A stretch of 64,000 nt of DNA from Sclerurus mexicanus (Eukaryota > Chordata > Aves > Passeriformes > Furnariidae): NCBI GenBank assembly GCA_013396755.1, contig VWZF01002261.1, positions 1,426,001-1,490,000 of the forward strand. The letters run 5' to 3'. Within the stretch, counting starts at the first letter, position 1. Every line of letters begins with the position of its first letter. A program made the position numbers and the translations under genes. The notes under the pieces were generated by a model. It ran no database searches. It was not told the DNA's origin and worked only from the letters and a program-made list of their open reading frames with translations. Shown here in pieces: positions 41,301-54,000 of this stretch.

Positions 41301-42374
41301 TTCAAATGAATAATTATCATTGTGATGTAATGATGGGGTGGAAGGCTCTGGAAGGCCTCCCAGGATTAGGGTGACACTGATAATCTAGTGTGAATATTAT
41401 CAGAGTGTCAGGCATTTCCTGAGCACCCACCTGTTTTTAGGTAACGAACTTACTGATCTGTTCATTGCCAGGTTTGACTTATTCTTCAAAGATACCTTTA
41501 TGTGAAAGGTCAGGTCAAAACCTTGATGGGCCACAGAAAGCTGGCATTGATGACACCTTTAATTTAAATGAAAGATTTTAAGTAGGATTTCTTTGGATGC
41601 AAAATCTTGCAGACTGCATAGCTCACAAGCAATGTAACAGCTATTTACAATACACCTGTGCATCAAAATTAAGAGCCACAGTTTATTGGGGAGATAAATT
41701 TGGGAACTTACTATACTGTTAAATGAGACACTTATATAGAAATGTCCTCTCCTGTTTATTCTTCCTGCCTCTTTTGTATGGGGCTCTAAACAAAACAATA
41801 GTTCTCCCTTACTATGGTCTTCCACTGAAATTTTTTAGGTTGTTTCCCCTAATGGTTTTTGGTCTCTTGCCCATTTCCTTTTGACAGACCCTGTCGTAAG
41901 CTCTCATTGCAGAACGCTGTTCTCAACTGCATGCAATTAACAGCAGGTTTTACAAATAGTGGATGAGGTCAGGTTCACCTGTCAAGAAAGTGTCTTTTTT
42001 TAGAAGTCAACTGGGAGACAATAATGGCCAGTGGCTCTGCAGCCCATCTGCCTCCTCTCAGGCACCATGTGCCTGAGCATCACTGCAGAGGTGGCTCCAC
42101 CTTGCATCATGTTGGGGTTCCAGGTCTTGCATCCATATATGAAGTATTTATAAAGCAGGAAAAAGCCTAAACCACAAATGTTGGAATTGAGTTGAAATCA
42201 TAGAAAGGGTCAAGATACCAGAAGAAATTATCATGGATCTAGTTTACATGTTGAAAACCAAGACACAGACAATTGCCCTTTCAATCTAACAGCAAAGTCA
42301 TAGTGTAGAATCCAGAGACCCAGTTCAGTGTCTTGTCTTTATGGGGAGGACGAGTGTTAAGATCTCATGTCTGC

Positions 42375-42396
42375 GTGTATCTATGTCTAGATACAC
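42375..42396. repeat. perfect 8-bp inverted repeat
   Basis: GTGTATCT at 42375-42382 and AGATACAC at 42389-42396 flank a 6-nt loop. The surrounding bases are TATC/TATG-rich, so it may be a by-product of a degenerate TCTA microsatellite extending to about 42421. Confidence 0.7.
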
Positions 42397-44739
42397 ATGC
42401 ATATTTATCTATGTATCTATGGACAAGGATTTTTTGCTATATCCTTTAGTTTTCAAGGGAAGGAATCCCTGTTGAAGTGACCTGGCTCTGGGTCAGGTTC
42501 TAAACAAGCCAGCACAGAGACAGTGGTGTGGACTGTGAGACGCATTTCATACTTAACAGGTGCTTAGCACAGAGCTTCATATTAATCATGTTGCAGCAAA
42601 ATCTGTGGTGTGCTGTAGTGCACAGGATAGATCTCATGAAAAATTAATCTGCAAGCATTCTTGGACTCTGTAGAAAAAATAGCCCAAATCCATGTTTCTC
42701 ATGAGAAAACCATCTAGTTTGAGAATTTAAAAAAAAAAAAATACTTAGTGCTGTTACATAATTCCACAGTGACTGTGAAACAAATGAAGACTAGCTATGA
42801 AGCAAAATGTGAGTATCTAAAATGCAATTTTCCTTGGAAAATACAGCTACTGTGCAGAGCAACTGGGGCAAAGCTACCTGCTACGTTGCCCTACAAATAC
42901 TGTTTCCCATACGTTTAAGATGCAAATATGTGTTATGCTGGCTACACAAGCTTCAGAGTAACTTCTTATTTATCACATTTTGCGTAATAACTTTAATTAT
43001 GTGATAGTGAAAGCATCAATTTACTATAAACTGAAGTATAATTCTTATTGCTTTTCTGCTGTTTACATAAGTCCATGATATAAATACAGTGAAATGTTTG
43101 TTAAGAGATATTGAATACTACAAGAATGTCTTGGTTTTGCTTTTGAAAACTCTCAATTAACAAGGGTTCTAATTAAGAAAAAGGGAAACCAAAAAAATGC
43201 AATTAAAATTGAAGCTCTCCATAAATTGTCTTTTTTCCTTTTCAAATAATATGCACAGTTCTGTAATATAGCAGAACAATTTAAATGAAGCTTTAAAAAT
43301 ACAGCACGCCAGAAACAGATTCTAAAACCTATTTAGAAAATTATAAACATGTAATTAAAATAAGAAACTGAGAAAATAACTATTTGCAGGCTTAGTCATA
43401 GAATAGCTCTATGCAATTAAATAAAAAAAATCCATGGTATTTTCTCTATTACATGGAAACTAAATTTTTACTAATTCAGTTTACAACAAGCTTTCTGGTG
43501 GCCAATATAACCTGGCATCAAAGTCAACTGAGAGAGACTAGACACAAATTGATCAAATCAATAACAAAATGTGGTACATTTTGTAAGGAAGAACCCTTTT
43601 TAAGAGAGAAGATTATGCTTTTGTGGGATCTTTGAGCAGTACAAACTGACCTAGATCAAATTAGAGGTGCTGGTAGTTTACTGGGAATCTGAGGAGGAGG
43701 TGTTCCAATTTTTTTTTTTTAAATTAGTTTTTGAATTGGAAGATACAGAAGACCAGAAATGTTCCTAGGAGCTCTCCAGCCAAGATTTGCAGCAAGAGAT
43801 GTGTTTGAAGGAGGCCATCTCTACAACAGGGCACTTGTATGCTTTTTGAATCAGATAAGAAGTCTGGAACTCAGGGCACCTCCTTAATGTGCTATTCATC
43901 ACTTTGTGTTTATTTTAGGCTCCATTTCCCTCAGCCCTTTTCCTTGAAGGTGCCCCTTGTTTCTTTTCAATAAACAACATTAGGTTAGGAAGGTTTTATG
44001 GGTGGAACTCCCTCAGTGAATAAGGTGCCCTATGTAACAGCTGACTGTAGCTCAGGCCTGTTGTCATTCAGATGTTAACAGGACAGCAAAAATCAACTTC
44101 TGCTGCAAAGGTGTGATTTCCCTACAGGATGTAAAATGAGCAATTACACTACAAAGAGCTTTCTAACTCTGCCCCTTCATCAAAGAGGCAACCAACTCTT
44201 CCATGTCAAAGAAAAAAGCTTTGAAGAAATTTGGGGTGTCCCAAAACAGATCAGGATAGATTATTTTCTTTATAAACTTACATTTTTATAGCTCAAGGGA
44301 GCCATTTCTGACCAGATGTAGTCTGAATCAGTATTTTCTCTGGCTCTTCACTCACTATGCTCCCTCTTCTCCATGCACAATGTAACTTACACTGGGCTAA
44401 AGCAGTCTGTCCCTACAAAGGTAATAATGGTCCCCCTTTTTCAGTTCATTGATACTTATGTCTCTGGCTGTCCTCGGCTGAGTTATAGTTCTTTTATTTT
44501 TATAGATAAGTGTATATTGATATTTATGTAAGTTTTTCACCATTTACTGAGCTGTTATGTAGCTCAGTAGGAGGAACATAAGATTGAAGTCTAAAGTTGT
44601 TTTGTGAGCAGGAATGTTGCCACTGCATCTTCAGAAGGCATTTTAAAAACTACACCTACATAAAAATAAAGCAATTCTATAGTCACAGAAGAAGGAAATG
44701 AAAGGAGAGAGATGCAATAAGATTGCCTATATTAAAAAA

Positions 44740-45105
44740 AAAAAAAGGCAAGAGAGCATTACTGTTTTGTAACAAGCACAGATACAAAGATCCAGATCAG
44801 CTAAGGGTGAGGAAGAGGAGAGTGGTTGGTAAGAGCTTAAGAGAGCTGGGAGCGAGGGAGCAGATTAAGAAGTCAGCAGGCAGGAAAATGAGATACTTCT
44901 GAATTGGAGGTGGAAGCAAAGAAGGGAAGAAAATGTAGGGGAAGTGTTGAAGCTGCAGTTAAAGAAGGCAACAAAACTGAGTGAGGATGAAAAGCAGTCG
45001 TGCAAGGGAGTTTGAAAGAGAATGATATATTGCAGGAGTGAGACAGAAAAGATTTTAACTTATTATCAAAAGAAGGGAGTGAAATGAGACTAAGAGAACA
45101 GTGCA
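44740..45105. repeat. purine-rich tract
   Basis: About 360 bp strongly biased to A and G on the plus strand begin with an A12-type run. They include many GAGG, AAGAAGG and GGAAG blocks. The minus ORF here (44873-45106) is serine/leucine-rich purely because of this bias. Polypurine tracts can adopt non-B structures. No gene is inferred. Confidence 0.6.
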
Positions 45106-48100
45106 TTGAATGATTCCCCTTGCTCTTCCTTTCATAGGAATCCGGGAAACACTGTGCCCATCCAGTTCTGGTGCTACCTTGTTTCTTGAAGGGATGAGAT
45201 TAAGTGGGTGCCTTGCCTGTTACTCTTCCATCAAGTATCAGATATAATTTGACTTTCAGTATATTTCTGTCTGGGTGTTTCAGGAAATATGCGGTTACAG
45301 ATTAAAGGTAATTTCATGACAAAAGAGAGGTTCCTCAAGCCACCTTATCAAAACATTGCAACATGCATTTGGACAAATTTTGTTGTTCTATGGGTTGTGA
45401 GAGTCCACAGTCTATTTATTAGTGCTGCAAAGGATATAAACTGGAAGGGGTTTTTCTTGGGTATACAGTTATGGACCTTGTGAAATCCTCCTTGCTTCCA
45501 CAGTGAGGAAGGCAAAGTAGAAGAGATGAAGCAAAGTGTTATGGGTATTAATGAATTTGGGATAGGCTCCAGGGAAACAGTGAAGAGTTATAGTAAGATC
45601 TGGAAATGTCAGGACCGAAAAGGAAAGGAAAGAAAAAAGATCAAGGAATGGGAATGATATTTCAGAAACATATTGGATACTGGTAAAACAGACTTGAAAC
45701 CATGTGTAGTTGTTTTAGGGGAGGGAAATGAAAGTACCACGAGATGGTAATAAGCAATTACTGGGAATTTAATTCCATTCTGTGTTTCTTCTACACTTTA
45801 AAATGATAAAACACACAAGGCAAATCAGTGGAGGAGAAAGTCAATTACAGTAGCAAATCAATTAGTGTGAAGAGTCAAACCAATCAAAAATGCAAGGTAA
45901 CTAATGAAGGACAATTAACAACAATAAATGAATCCAGCACTGCTCAGATTCAAAAAGGAAAGGGAGAGACACAAGTGACATCAGGCTTTAGAGTCTACAG
46001 ACCATGCTCTATTCAGGGGGGAAACATGCTGTGGTTCTGAACTCTTCATTTTCAGTGGCTTTTAATTGCCAAATTCAGGCTGTACCAGGGATAGGAAAAT
46101 GACTTTCTAAGACTCTCTTTTTCTACTGATATTTTCTGTTAGTGTAGTAGTGAGAGTCTAGTGCCCCATTCTGTTTGTTTGTTATGAATCTGATGGCTAA
46201 TTCAAAACCTGCTCAGTATGCCCTGTTGACATCTGTAGGCTCTAGATATACCCCTAAACTCTTAGACTCGGCTGTATCTAAACTAAGACTAGATGTCCTC
46301 ACTGGAATTTACTTTACTTCTGAAGATGGAGAACATATAAGATGCACAACATAGTAATAAGGCCTCCATGTGCCTAAAATTATACATTGCAAGCACTCTC
46401 CAGGAAGGAAAGTGCCCATGTGCCTTTGTCAGTCTTAAGTCATCTAATTGTTGCTTGACTTGTTGGTTTAAACCTGCCTGTGTTGATTCTTATTTAAATA
46501 TTTTTATATTAGAGATCCTTCTTAATTTCTGTGAAGGACCAATGAACTTTTTAGTAGAGGCCAAAAGAATTATAATGTTTGCTGTGGAAGAGCAGAGATT
46601 AGTAATCCAAACTGTGCTACTGTTGGTGTTGGCATCTTTTATAGCTGTCTGTTTAATCTTAGCTAATACTTTGACATTCTTCCTTATACTGAAGCGCACT
46701 TCATTCTAAATTGTCCCCACAGAGAACAGCACTGCTTGATACATTCAGAATTAGATTGGCTAGACGATCTTGATTTAAGAAAGTACTGAATTTGTCTGGG
46801 ATTCATCTATAATGCACTAAAAGGAAAATTCCCCAGCTAGGCAAGTAAATTATTAACTCATAAGTCTATGTGTTGTAATTTGTGTATAGTAATAACTTAC
46901 CTTTAAGTAGGATTGCAAATGTGTATGGAGAGCATGAACAGAGACAAATATAACTGGTTATTTTCGAACACAGGTAAATTGGGCTTAGGGTGAGAGGTCA
47001 GACTTTTGTCTACCTGAAGGGCATTCTGCTGGCCATGGACTCACTGAGACTGTTACTTGTGGTGGAGTTGCTGATAGGAAGCAAAATTTGAGGTTACTGG
47101 TTAGAACAGGATAAATCCAGTTGGCCTTCTCCCAGCAGATACAGTCAAAAACAGAGACAAGGTGAGGGACATTGTAAAGAAAATATTTTTTCATAATTTA
47201 GTTTAATTTGGTCTAATTTAGTTTCCAGTGAGACCAACAACTGTATTCTTGCTTCACAACATTTTGAGTTCTGACATAAAGCTGTTTTCATTAACTGGTC
47301 TGTCCATATGACTGGTGTGGAAATACTCAGCAGCTTTTACGTAGGAGCTGGTTATTAAACCAATTTACTTCTCAGAAGCCCTTAACTTTTTTGGCTGAAG
47401 AATACCTATTTTATCCTTAAGCCCCAAAACAAAACAGGTAAAGCTGTAGTCAATAATTATACTCTATATTTTGGGTTATAGATCTGTACACAAGACATAT
47501 TACAAACATGTTCAAGTAGTTACTGTGGTGTAAAAAGCTTGATAGCTCTGGTCTTTGCAGTTCTTTGTCATGTGTATTGTTTTGGCCTCTCAGAAATGCT
47601 TTGCTCTTGTGAAGTGGATGCTATTTATTTGGAGTGTTTTCCTGTCTAAAACAGCCAGCAAGTCCCTTTTTTAGTACAGAAGTCATGATGTGTTGGTGCT
47701 GAGGTTCTTTTCCCTCATGGCCCTGCTGAACAGAATCTGTTGTGGTGGATCAGAACTGTTCTTGATTTTCCTCTCTGCTTACTTAGCTAATTAAAATAAC
47801 AAATCTTCACAGCTGTCTGCTTTGGATTCATCCTTATCACCATAAACTAATTAAAATAATGCAACTGGTTGCAACTCATTAAATATCAACTATACTTTTC
47901 ATATAATTATAAACCTTCAAAAATCCCACAGAATGAAACAAAAACTTGGTTCTTCTGCTCTTTCTTTCTTACCTAATTGTAACTGTTTTCTTAAGATGCG
48001 ATGCCTTCATTGTCATCTGGTTTTTTTTCCCTGATACGTTCTTGCAATTGCATTTCTCTGGCCTCCCACTCCATCTGTTCTCTTGTCACTCTTAAGTTTT

Positions 48101-49073
48101 CTCAAAATGGAAACATCAATATACTCAGGGTTTCTATTCAGTTTATTTGGGCACCCTACAGGATTAATGTTTGTCCAGAGCTTTTAAGCCAACTTAGTGG
48201 ACTAAGGAAATTGTAATGGGAAATAGAATTCAAGAAGGCATTTAAGTGCTGGCTTAATTTTGTGTCCCACTAGTACCTTCATTCATGTACTTTAATATGA
48301 TACTGTACTTTGTATGTAAAATTACTTCTGAAATGAGAGAGTTGCAATTTTCTTACTATAGGGAGTGAAGATATCTCCAAAATGGAAACAATACACTTAT
48401 TTTTACTGGATTTTTTTGTATCCAAACTAACATACAAACACTTAAACATAACACTTAAAAGCCATGGGTACTCTAACGTAACTGATTAGGCAGGCATATC
48501 TGTGCTTTGATGCTGTTTATAAAACAGTAGGATTTCAGTGCTACTTTCTAGTAAAAAAAAATTCTCCCACCAATTTTACCAGAGATTTTTCCTAGACTGT
48601 GACTTAGTATTCGTCTCAAGGAATAATGTTTCTACAAACTTTTGAAGTAAGTTTAATCATTTATTTACTGCAAGACGTTAACTTTTAATTAGGTCTTCCC
48701 TGTCTTTCTATTCTTTCTTTTTCCCCCAAGAGAAATTTTCCTTACACTGCTCTGGGCTGAACTCTACTTTTGCTTTGGCAGACCTACTTTTAAAGGGCTT
48801 CCTTACCTCTTCACCAGCTGACAGACATTTTGCCAGCAAGAACAATTAATACCCTTCTGTTTTCTTTGCCCTATTTTTGCCCATTCGCTGTTTCCTAGTT
48901 CTAAAACAGCATCTGGCCAAAACTAGACAGCAAACCTAAAAGAAAATCCAGGTTCCAATTTGTCCATTCCCAGTGTCTGTCTTCAGAGCTGAAATTGCTT
49001 TAAAAACCTGAAGAAGAAGACTTATCACACTCTCTGCATGGCAAAAGCAGTGAGGAGAGATCATTTTTCTTAC

Positions 49074-49428
49074 CTCTGCAATATCCATTGCTGCAGCTGT
49101 CAGCACATCATAGTTGTATACAGGGTTATTCCATGATGTTTTAAAATGCTTTCTCAAGGAAGCTACTGTAACGTGTACCCCAATTGTCCCTCCAAACACA
49201 GATCGCTCTCTGAACTGGGTTCTGTGGCTTGTGGCTGCAGTTCTTGCTCTGTGGTTGGGCTGGGCAGGTGGTTCATAATGAAGGCAAAGCGATGGAATGG
49301 GGAGCTTGTGCTGTGGATGTGCTTGCAAAGGGCCAGTTGTGCAACTGCCTCCTGTCCTTGAGCGTAAAAACATGCTTGGGTCCTTCACTAAGGCACTTTT
49401 GCGGGGAGGTTTGGCATGAGGTTTCCTC
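49074..49428 (-). CDS. candidate internal exon, minus strand (best of chain)
   Basis: This lies in the longest ORF of the window (206 codons, 48936-49556). The left border is a very good donor, GCAGAG/GTAAGAAAA at 49074/49073, after an in-frame AAAMDIAE. The right border is less certain. An acceptor ACCTGTAAG ending at 49429 gives 355 nt, entering in phase 2 and leaving in phase 0. CAG at 49452-49454 is an alternative. The predicted peptide is proline- and arginine-rich (RKPHAKPPRKSALVKDPS...), then passes through HVTVASLRKHFKTSW to NPVYNYDVLTAAAMDIAE. It is more complex in composition than neighbouring chance ORFs. I do not recognise the family and see no signal peptide, transmembrane helix or known catalytic motif. 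The neighbouring candidate exons (50.4 kb upstream, 38.3 kb downstream in transcription) are phase-compatible. Confidence 0.42.
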
Positions 49429-50336
49429 CTTACAGGTATAATTGCATACTCCTGATTACGGAAACATCTTTCCATTTTTACACCCTTTGTGTAATTAGAA
49501 TCCAACTCTTTTAGCCAGACACAGTTCAAAATAAGAGATAGAATTAGATGTGTCACCTTTCCCCATCTAGTATTAAATGTGCAATGAAAGAGCTGAAGTG
49601 AGTCATAAAGGATAAGAAATATCTTCTGAAGCAGTTCCCAAACTTTCTTGCTTTGTTCTGTATCCTTGAAACTAGTCTCTTATTTTGTTTCACTTTTATG
49701 CCTTTAGCAGACTTGTGCTTCCGTGCTCTCTACTGAAATAAATGCCAGAGAAAGCCTAAACTGTTCAATTTATAACATCCTTATTAAACACTGCAGGTAC
49801 AAGACAATATATCAAAGGGAAATTCAGTGAAGCAAGCATTATTATTAATGTTTCTCATGTTGCTTAAATTATAAGAAACAATCAAAATGCTATAAATTAC
49901 TTGCTCTCTTGCACTATGCTGCTGAGCTACAACAATGATTTGCCTTTTCAAGTTATTTAATTTGTTTTGAGCTTCCTGCCCATTCTTCAGTGCAGTATTG
50001 GTAAGCGGACATCAAAGTTCACCTTGCTCACTCTTGACAAAATTCAAATGAAGAGAAAAGCTATGATTTCCTGTAGCACCTGGGGAAATCAAAGCCTGGT
50101 ACTGGCAGGAAGCATGTGCTTGCTCCAGAGTTGCTTTTTGTCATTTGAGGCATTGGTAAGCTTCAGTTAAAAGTCTGGTTTACTTATTTTCAGTGGTGAA
50201 TAAGGTAGAGAAAGCCAGTCTTGCAGAGAAATGCGAAGCTTAAGGGTTCAGTCAGACACCAGACTAAATTCATTCCTTCACCAGAAAAAGTTGCTAAGCT
50301 ACGCTTTGTTGGATTTGAACTTGAGTTCGTCATCAC
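49429..50336. other. presumed intron
   Basis: AT-rich sequence between two candidate exons, with no feature seen. The minus-strand acceptor side (right of 49428) has only a modest pyrimidine run, which is why the exon start there is uncertain. Confidence 0.4.
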
Positions 50337-50488
50337 CTGACAGTTCTATCAAAAGCTTTTTTCCCTTTGTTGTGAAGCCAGGTGGCGAAATGTCTTCTGT
50401 GAAAATTAGACTCCTGATCCAGCTCTGATTTTTCACTGTCACTACAGTGTTCATTAAATTCAGTTCCCAAATATATATATGTATATAT
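50337..50488 (-). CDS. candidate internal exon, minus strand
   Basis: This is a 152-nt open segment. The acceptor ACTACTGATGTGTCAG lies right of 50488, with a branch-point-like ACTAC. The donor is GTCAG/GTGATG at 50337/50336. It enters in phase 0 and leaves in phase 2, matching the exits and entries of its neighbours at 50.8 and 49.4 kb. The peptide includes GTEFNEHCSDSEKSELDQE and FHRRHFATWLHNKGKKAFD, an acidic then basic composition. Its 5' few codons come from a TA-repeat (50471-50488), so the true start may differ. The family is not recognised. Confidence 0.35.
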
Positions 50489-50843
50489 CTGACACATCAG
50501 TAGTTATGTAGGAATGAACTTTCAATTTCTTTTTAAAGGGGGATTTAGTATTTGGCATATTTCCCCTATTTCCCTAGTGTTTTATAAATTACACTGTCTT
50601 TAACTGTCCTTGTTTTGTCACAAATATTAAAAGGTATAGCTTTCAGTTTGGTTTTCTTATGCATGTACAGTTCATTGAGATGTGCAAGCAAGTTAATAGG
50701 CTAGCTTTCATGGCCAAAAGTCATTCTCAAAGCAATCTGCATTTTCAAAACCAAAATCACCATGAGAAGCTTTACCTTGGAAAAAGATAAAGCAGAACTG
50801 TCAAGAGACAAGTCAACACCTTTCCACATGAAAACTATCTTAC

Positions 50844-51013
50844 TTGTGCTTGGAGAAGATTATGATCACTTCCCACTTCACTGAACGAAACTGGAAACAA
50901 AAGTGAGCCTGTCACTTGTGGTTTAATTACATTTTCCACCTTTTCACCCTGATCTAGAATGACTTTTAGATTGATGGGCAACTTGGGGCAACTTGCAGTT
51001 TCTGAAGGATGCT
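50844..51013 (-). CDS. candidate internal exon, minus strand
   Basis: This is a 170-nt open segment behind a strong acceptor (TTTGCTTCTTCTCTAG right of 51013). It ends in a donor GCACAA/GTAAGA at 50844/50843. It enters in phase 1 and exits in phase 0. The peptide reads HPSETASCPKLPINLKV, then DQGEKVENVIKPQV, then SEVGSDHNLLQAQ. The downstream candidate at 50337-50488 begins in phase 0 as required. An upstream partner ending in phase 1 was not established. The 56.3-56.6 kb segment could supply one through a weak CGAA/GTCTGA donor. The function is unknown to me. Confidence 0.35.
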
Positions 51014-54000
51014 CTAGAGAAGAAGCAAACTTAGCACTGGCACTGCCCATTGAGTTCTCTGTGTTTCCCAAGTGTTGCTCGTGCTTTCTCCCAGGAAAAC
51101 ACATCCATCTTTGCCATTCATCAACTATTCCAGAAAGCAAATGAAGTTTGCTTTTCCCCTGCACTGTTGTACATCTTGATATGTCTGAAAACCAAAAAGT
51201 CTCCAGCTGGAACACTACAGGCACAAGTGGCAAGAAATGAGAGATATTGGTATTTGTACAGCATTATCATGAGTAGTTACTGTGTTTCATATGTCCCATG
51301 TGGCTTCATTTGAGAAGCTACGTTTTGATATCTCCATCATAAATGGTTTGAGGAACATTATGATAAATGATGTAAGGAATACCAGTGGTTCCTCAGGAAA
51401 TGAAAACATGGTGTCCTTTTGGGTAATTCTTCAAATTTGTGAGCTTTGGCAATTTTAGCACTATCAAGCTTCCATTATGGTTAATTTAAAGAGATCTTTA
51501 ATAATGCGAACAAGAGCTTTTTTCTTTTGCTTTCTGTTTCAGTTTGATCATCAAAGTAATTTCTCTCAATTTGCTTTTTATTTTTTTTTTTTTGAGACTT
51601 TTACTCTGTATTAAGGTGCTCCTGAAGCTTGGAATGCCTCTTTAGATAACAACTCATGACAAGTGATACCCCAAGGCACAAATATGATTTGCTTTTTTCA
51701 CTGCTGCAAGCAAAGCCAGATGATAGACAGTCAGGAACATACATTCGTACAATCTTCTGCTGTCTCTTACTTGCACCAAGAAGCTACAGACAGCACCAGA
51801 TCTCTTCAGCTTTCTTGTGAAGGCCGTGATTCACACAATCACCTTTTTCATCGACAACCTTTCATGGTTTCTTTGTATTTTTCTGTTGAGAGTACTGCTA
51901 CCAGCTGAAAATGACATATACAAATATGAAATAACTTTAATCCACACCACATATAAATGAATTCAGTAATTTGAACACAAGAGGATGAAAAAGATATTTT
52001 AAATTGTGTGAATTCCCTACTTTGAGCTGAAAATTTAAAGAGCTACGTACTTTGTACACCTTTTCTTTTAATGTGAGTGGTCAATATTTCGATGAGGACA
52101 CAAAATGCTCAAGTTTACTGGAATACCATAAGTGTAGTCTCATAATCAATTTTGGATGAAGGTTGCATTAAAATCAATATACTGGATTTTTGCATGTTCC
52201 AGTATTGTGGTGTCTCTATCACTCTTAAATATATTTTATTTTACTGCAAACACCTCTGACATTTTTCCTCTCAAAGATTTTTGCTGGGGGAAAATGTAAG
52301 AAAATGCTTACATCAGTAAAGATGTGGTTCTTTATAATTATATAAACTATTAATAATCTTTATAATAATATTTAATGCTACAAAAACTTGTTACTTGCTA
52401 GAAGTTTGTATTTATGTAGTGTAATAAATGGCCACTTTTAGGTTAGAGATAGATTAAAATGCTTTAATTCTCTACAAAACGCAGGAAATAGATTTCTTTG
52501 GGAAGCTAAGGGACATTCAGGCACTGAGAACTACACAAGACTCTGAGTGCAAAGGTTCTCTATCTGACAGTCCCAGAGCTCTTTCTAGGACCATCCCTTG
52601 GATGTCCCATCTGTTATAACAACTGTTATGATTGGCAGTGCTTCCAATCAATGCATGATTTCCCAAACCCATTGCTGTTTAAGGCTTGATAGGAGCAGGA
52701 CTAACCACAATGTTCTCTTTTGTCATCCAGGATTTCTGTATAGAGATACTTTAAATGCTTAATAACTTATTTCAGAAGAGAGATTGACAGTATATTATAT
52801 ATTTTTTTCATAAATAGATAAATTTTGATAAATGTTCTTACAACAGCCAACAAGTTTATCTCTAAGCCCTAATGCCCTGCTCAAAAGTAACTGCTCCTGG
52901 GAACTACATTTGTGGAATTGCACTCCGATGACATACAGGTATATGCTGGGAAAACTTTGGGCGTTTTGTTTCTCAAACTTTATTTTTTCATAACTTTTTT
53001 CCGATCTTTTTTGCAAACAAGAGCTGTCTGTGCAAGAGGTAAGACATACAGTCCCTACAAAATCTCATTGTCAGGCTGTTCCCTGCCAGATTGTGCCACA
53101 GCAGAGGAAAGAAAAAGGATGAGATGAGATGGGTTGAGGTTTTAGCAAGTCAGCATTATGTACTGAACCAGGGTGCCTAAGGCAGAAGACTGATACCTCA
53201 GTTCAGATACTGTCTGTGTAGAGACAGAGTCACAACTGAGGAGGGGACATTCCACAATAACCAAGGCAGTGGCATAGCACGCCTTCCCTGAGCTGTGTTA
53301 CTGTGTGAACGCGCTGTTGACACAAGGGAGATGACAGGAAGGGATGTGTTGTGTCACATGGCCAGGGGTTTCTCTGAAAAAGGGGCTCAAGCGCTGCCTA
53401 CCACTGATTCTGCTGAAAGCTCATCCTGACAGATGCCAGGCCTACAGTCTCCTCTGTATATCCCCAAAGGGTGAATCAATAGGCTGCTGAGACATAATTA
53501 CTTACCTACTGTTCCTAAATTGTTAACAAATCAGGCAATTGTTCATTTTCAGCAGATGCAAAAAAGATAATAGAAACCTTGTTGGCTGATCCTAGTAGCT
53601 TGTATTATAATGTACTGCTGTGATTTGTAAGTGCAGAAAATTTTGACGCAAAACACTTTTTTCACAGCTCCAAAGCCTCACTACACAATGATTTGTTTAC
53701 AAACATGGAATATTGCTGCTTGCTAAGGTTATTACCATTTTTTTCTGCTTGATTTATATAAATATATATTTATCTGCTATTGCAAATGTATTCTTGATTT
53801 TCTTTCACAATTCCAGTGATGTATTTGACATGTAGGAGCATTTTCAGTGTGGAAAACTTACAGATAACTCTAATCCTACTCTCCTAATGCACAGAACTTC
53901 ACAAGATGACAGTGGACGTGAACATGATTTGAGCCAGTTGGATTCCATCCTTCAGCTCCTGGCACCATATTTTTCTTTAATTGGAGGCTGATCACAAAAC

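Larger units (their letters stand above)
38324..49073. other. presumed intron or intergenic stretch
   Basis: No exon is supported in this 10.7 kb. It contains an 8-bp perfect inverted repeat at 42375-42396, a purine-rich tract at about 44.74-45.10 kb, and a GC-richer patch at 39.45-39.96 kb with a 177-codon plus ORF that lacks exon-like borders. A plus ORF at 46368-46709 ends in a hydrophobic stretch. Both strands are open there and nothing else supports a gene. A purine-rich minus ORF at about 47.99-48.10 kb looks coiled-coil-like, but this may be compositional. Confidence 0.45.

Noticed and set aside
46368..46709. 113-codon plus ORF with a hydrophobic C-terminal stretch
   Set aside because: The opposite strand is open as well, there are no splice or promoter signals, and hydrophobic runs are common in T-rich chance ORFs.
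47995..48110. Minus-strand, glutamate/arginine-rich coiled-coil-like reading frame ending in TAA
   Set aside because: A purine-rich strand automatically yields K/E/R/Q-rich peptides. Its entry phase does not fit the exon ending at 49074, and its stop would cut the chain before 38.3 kb.
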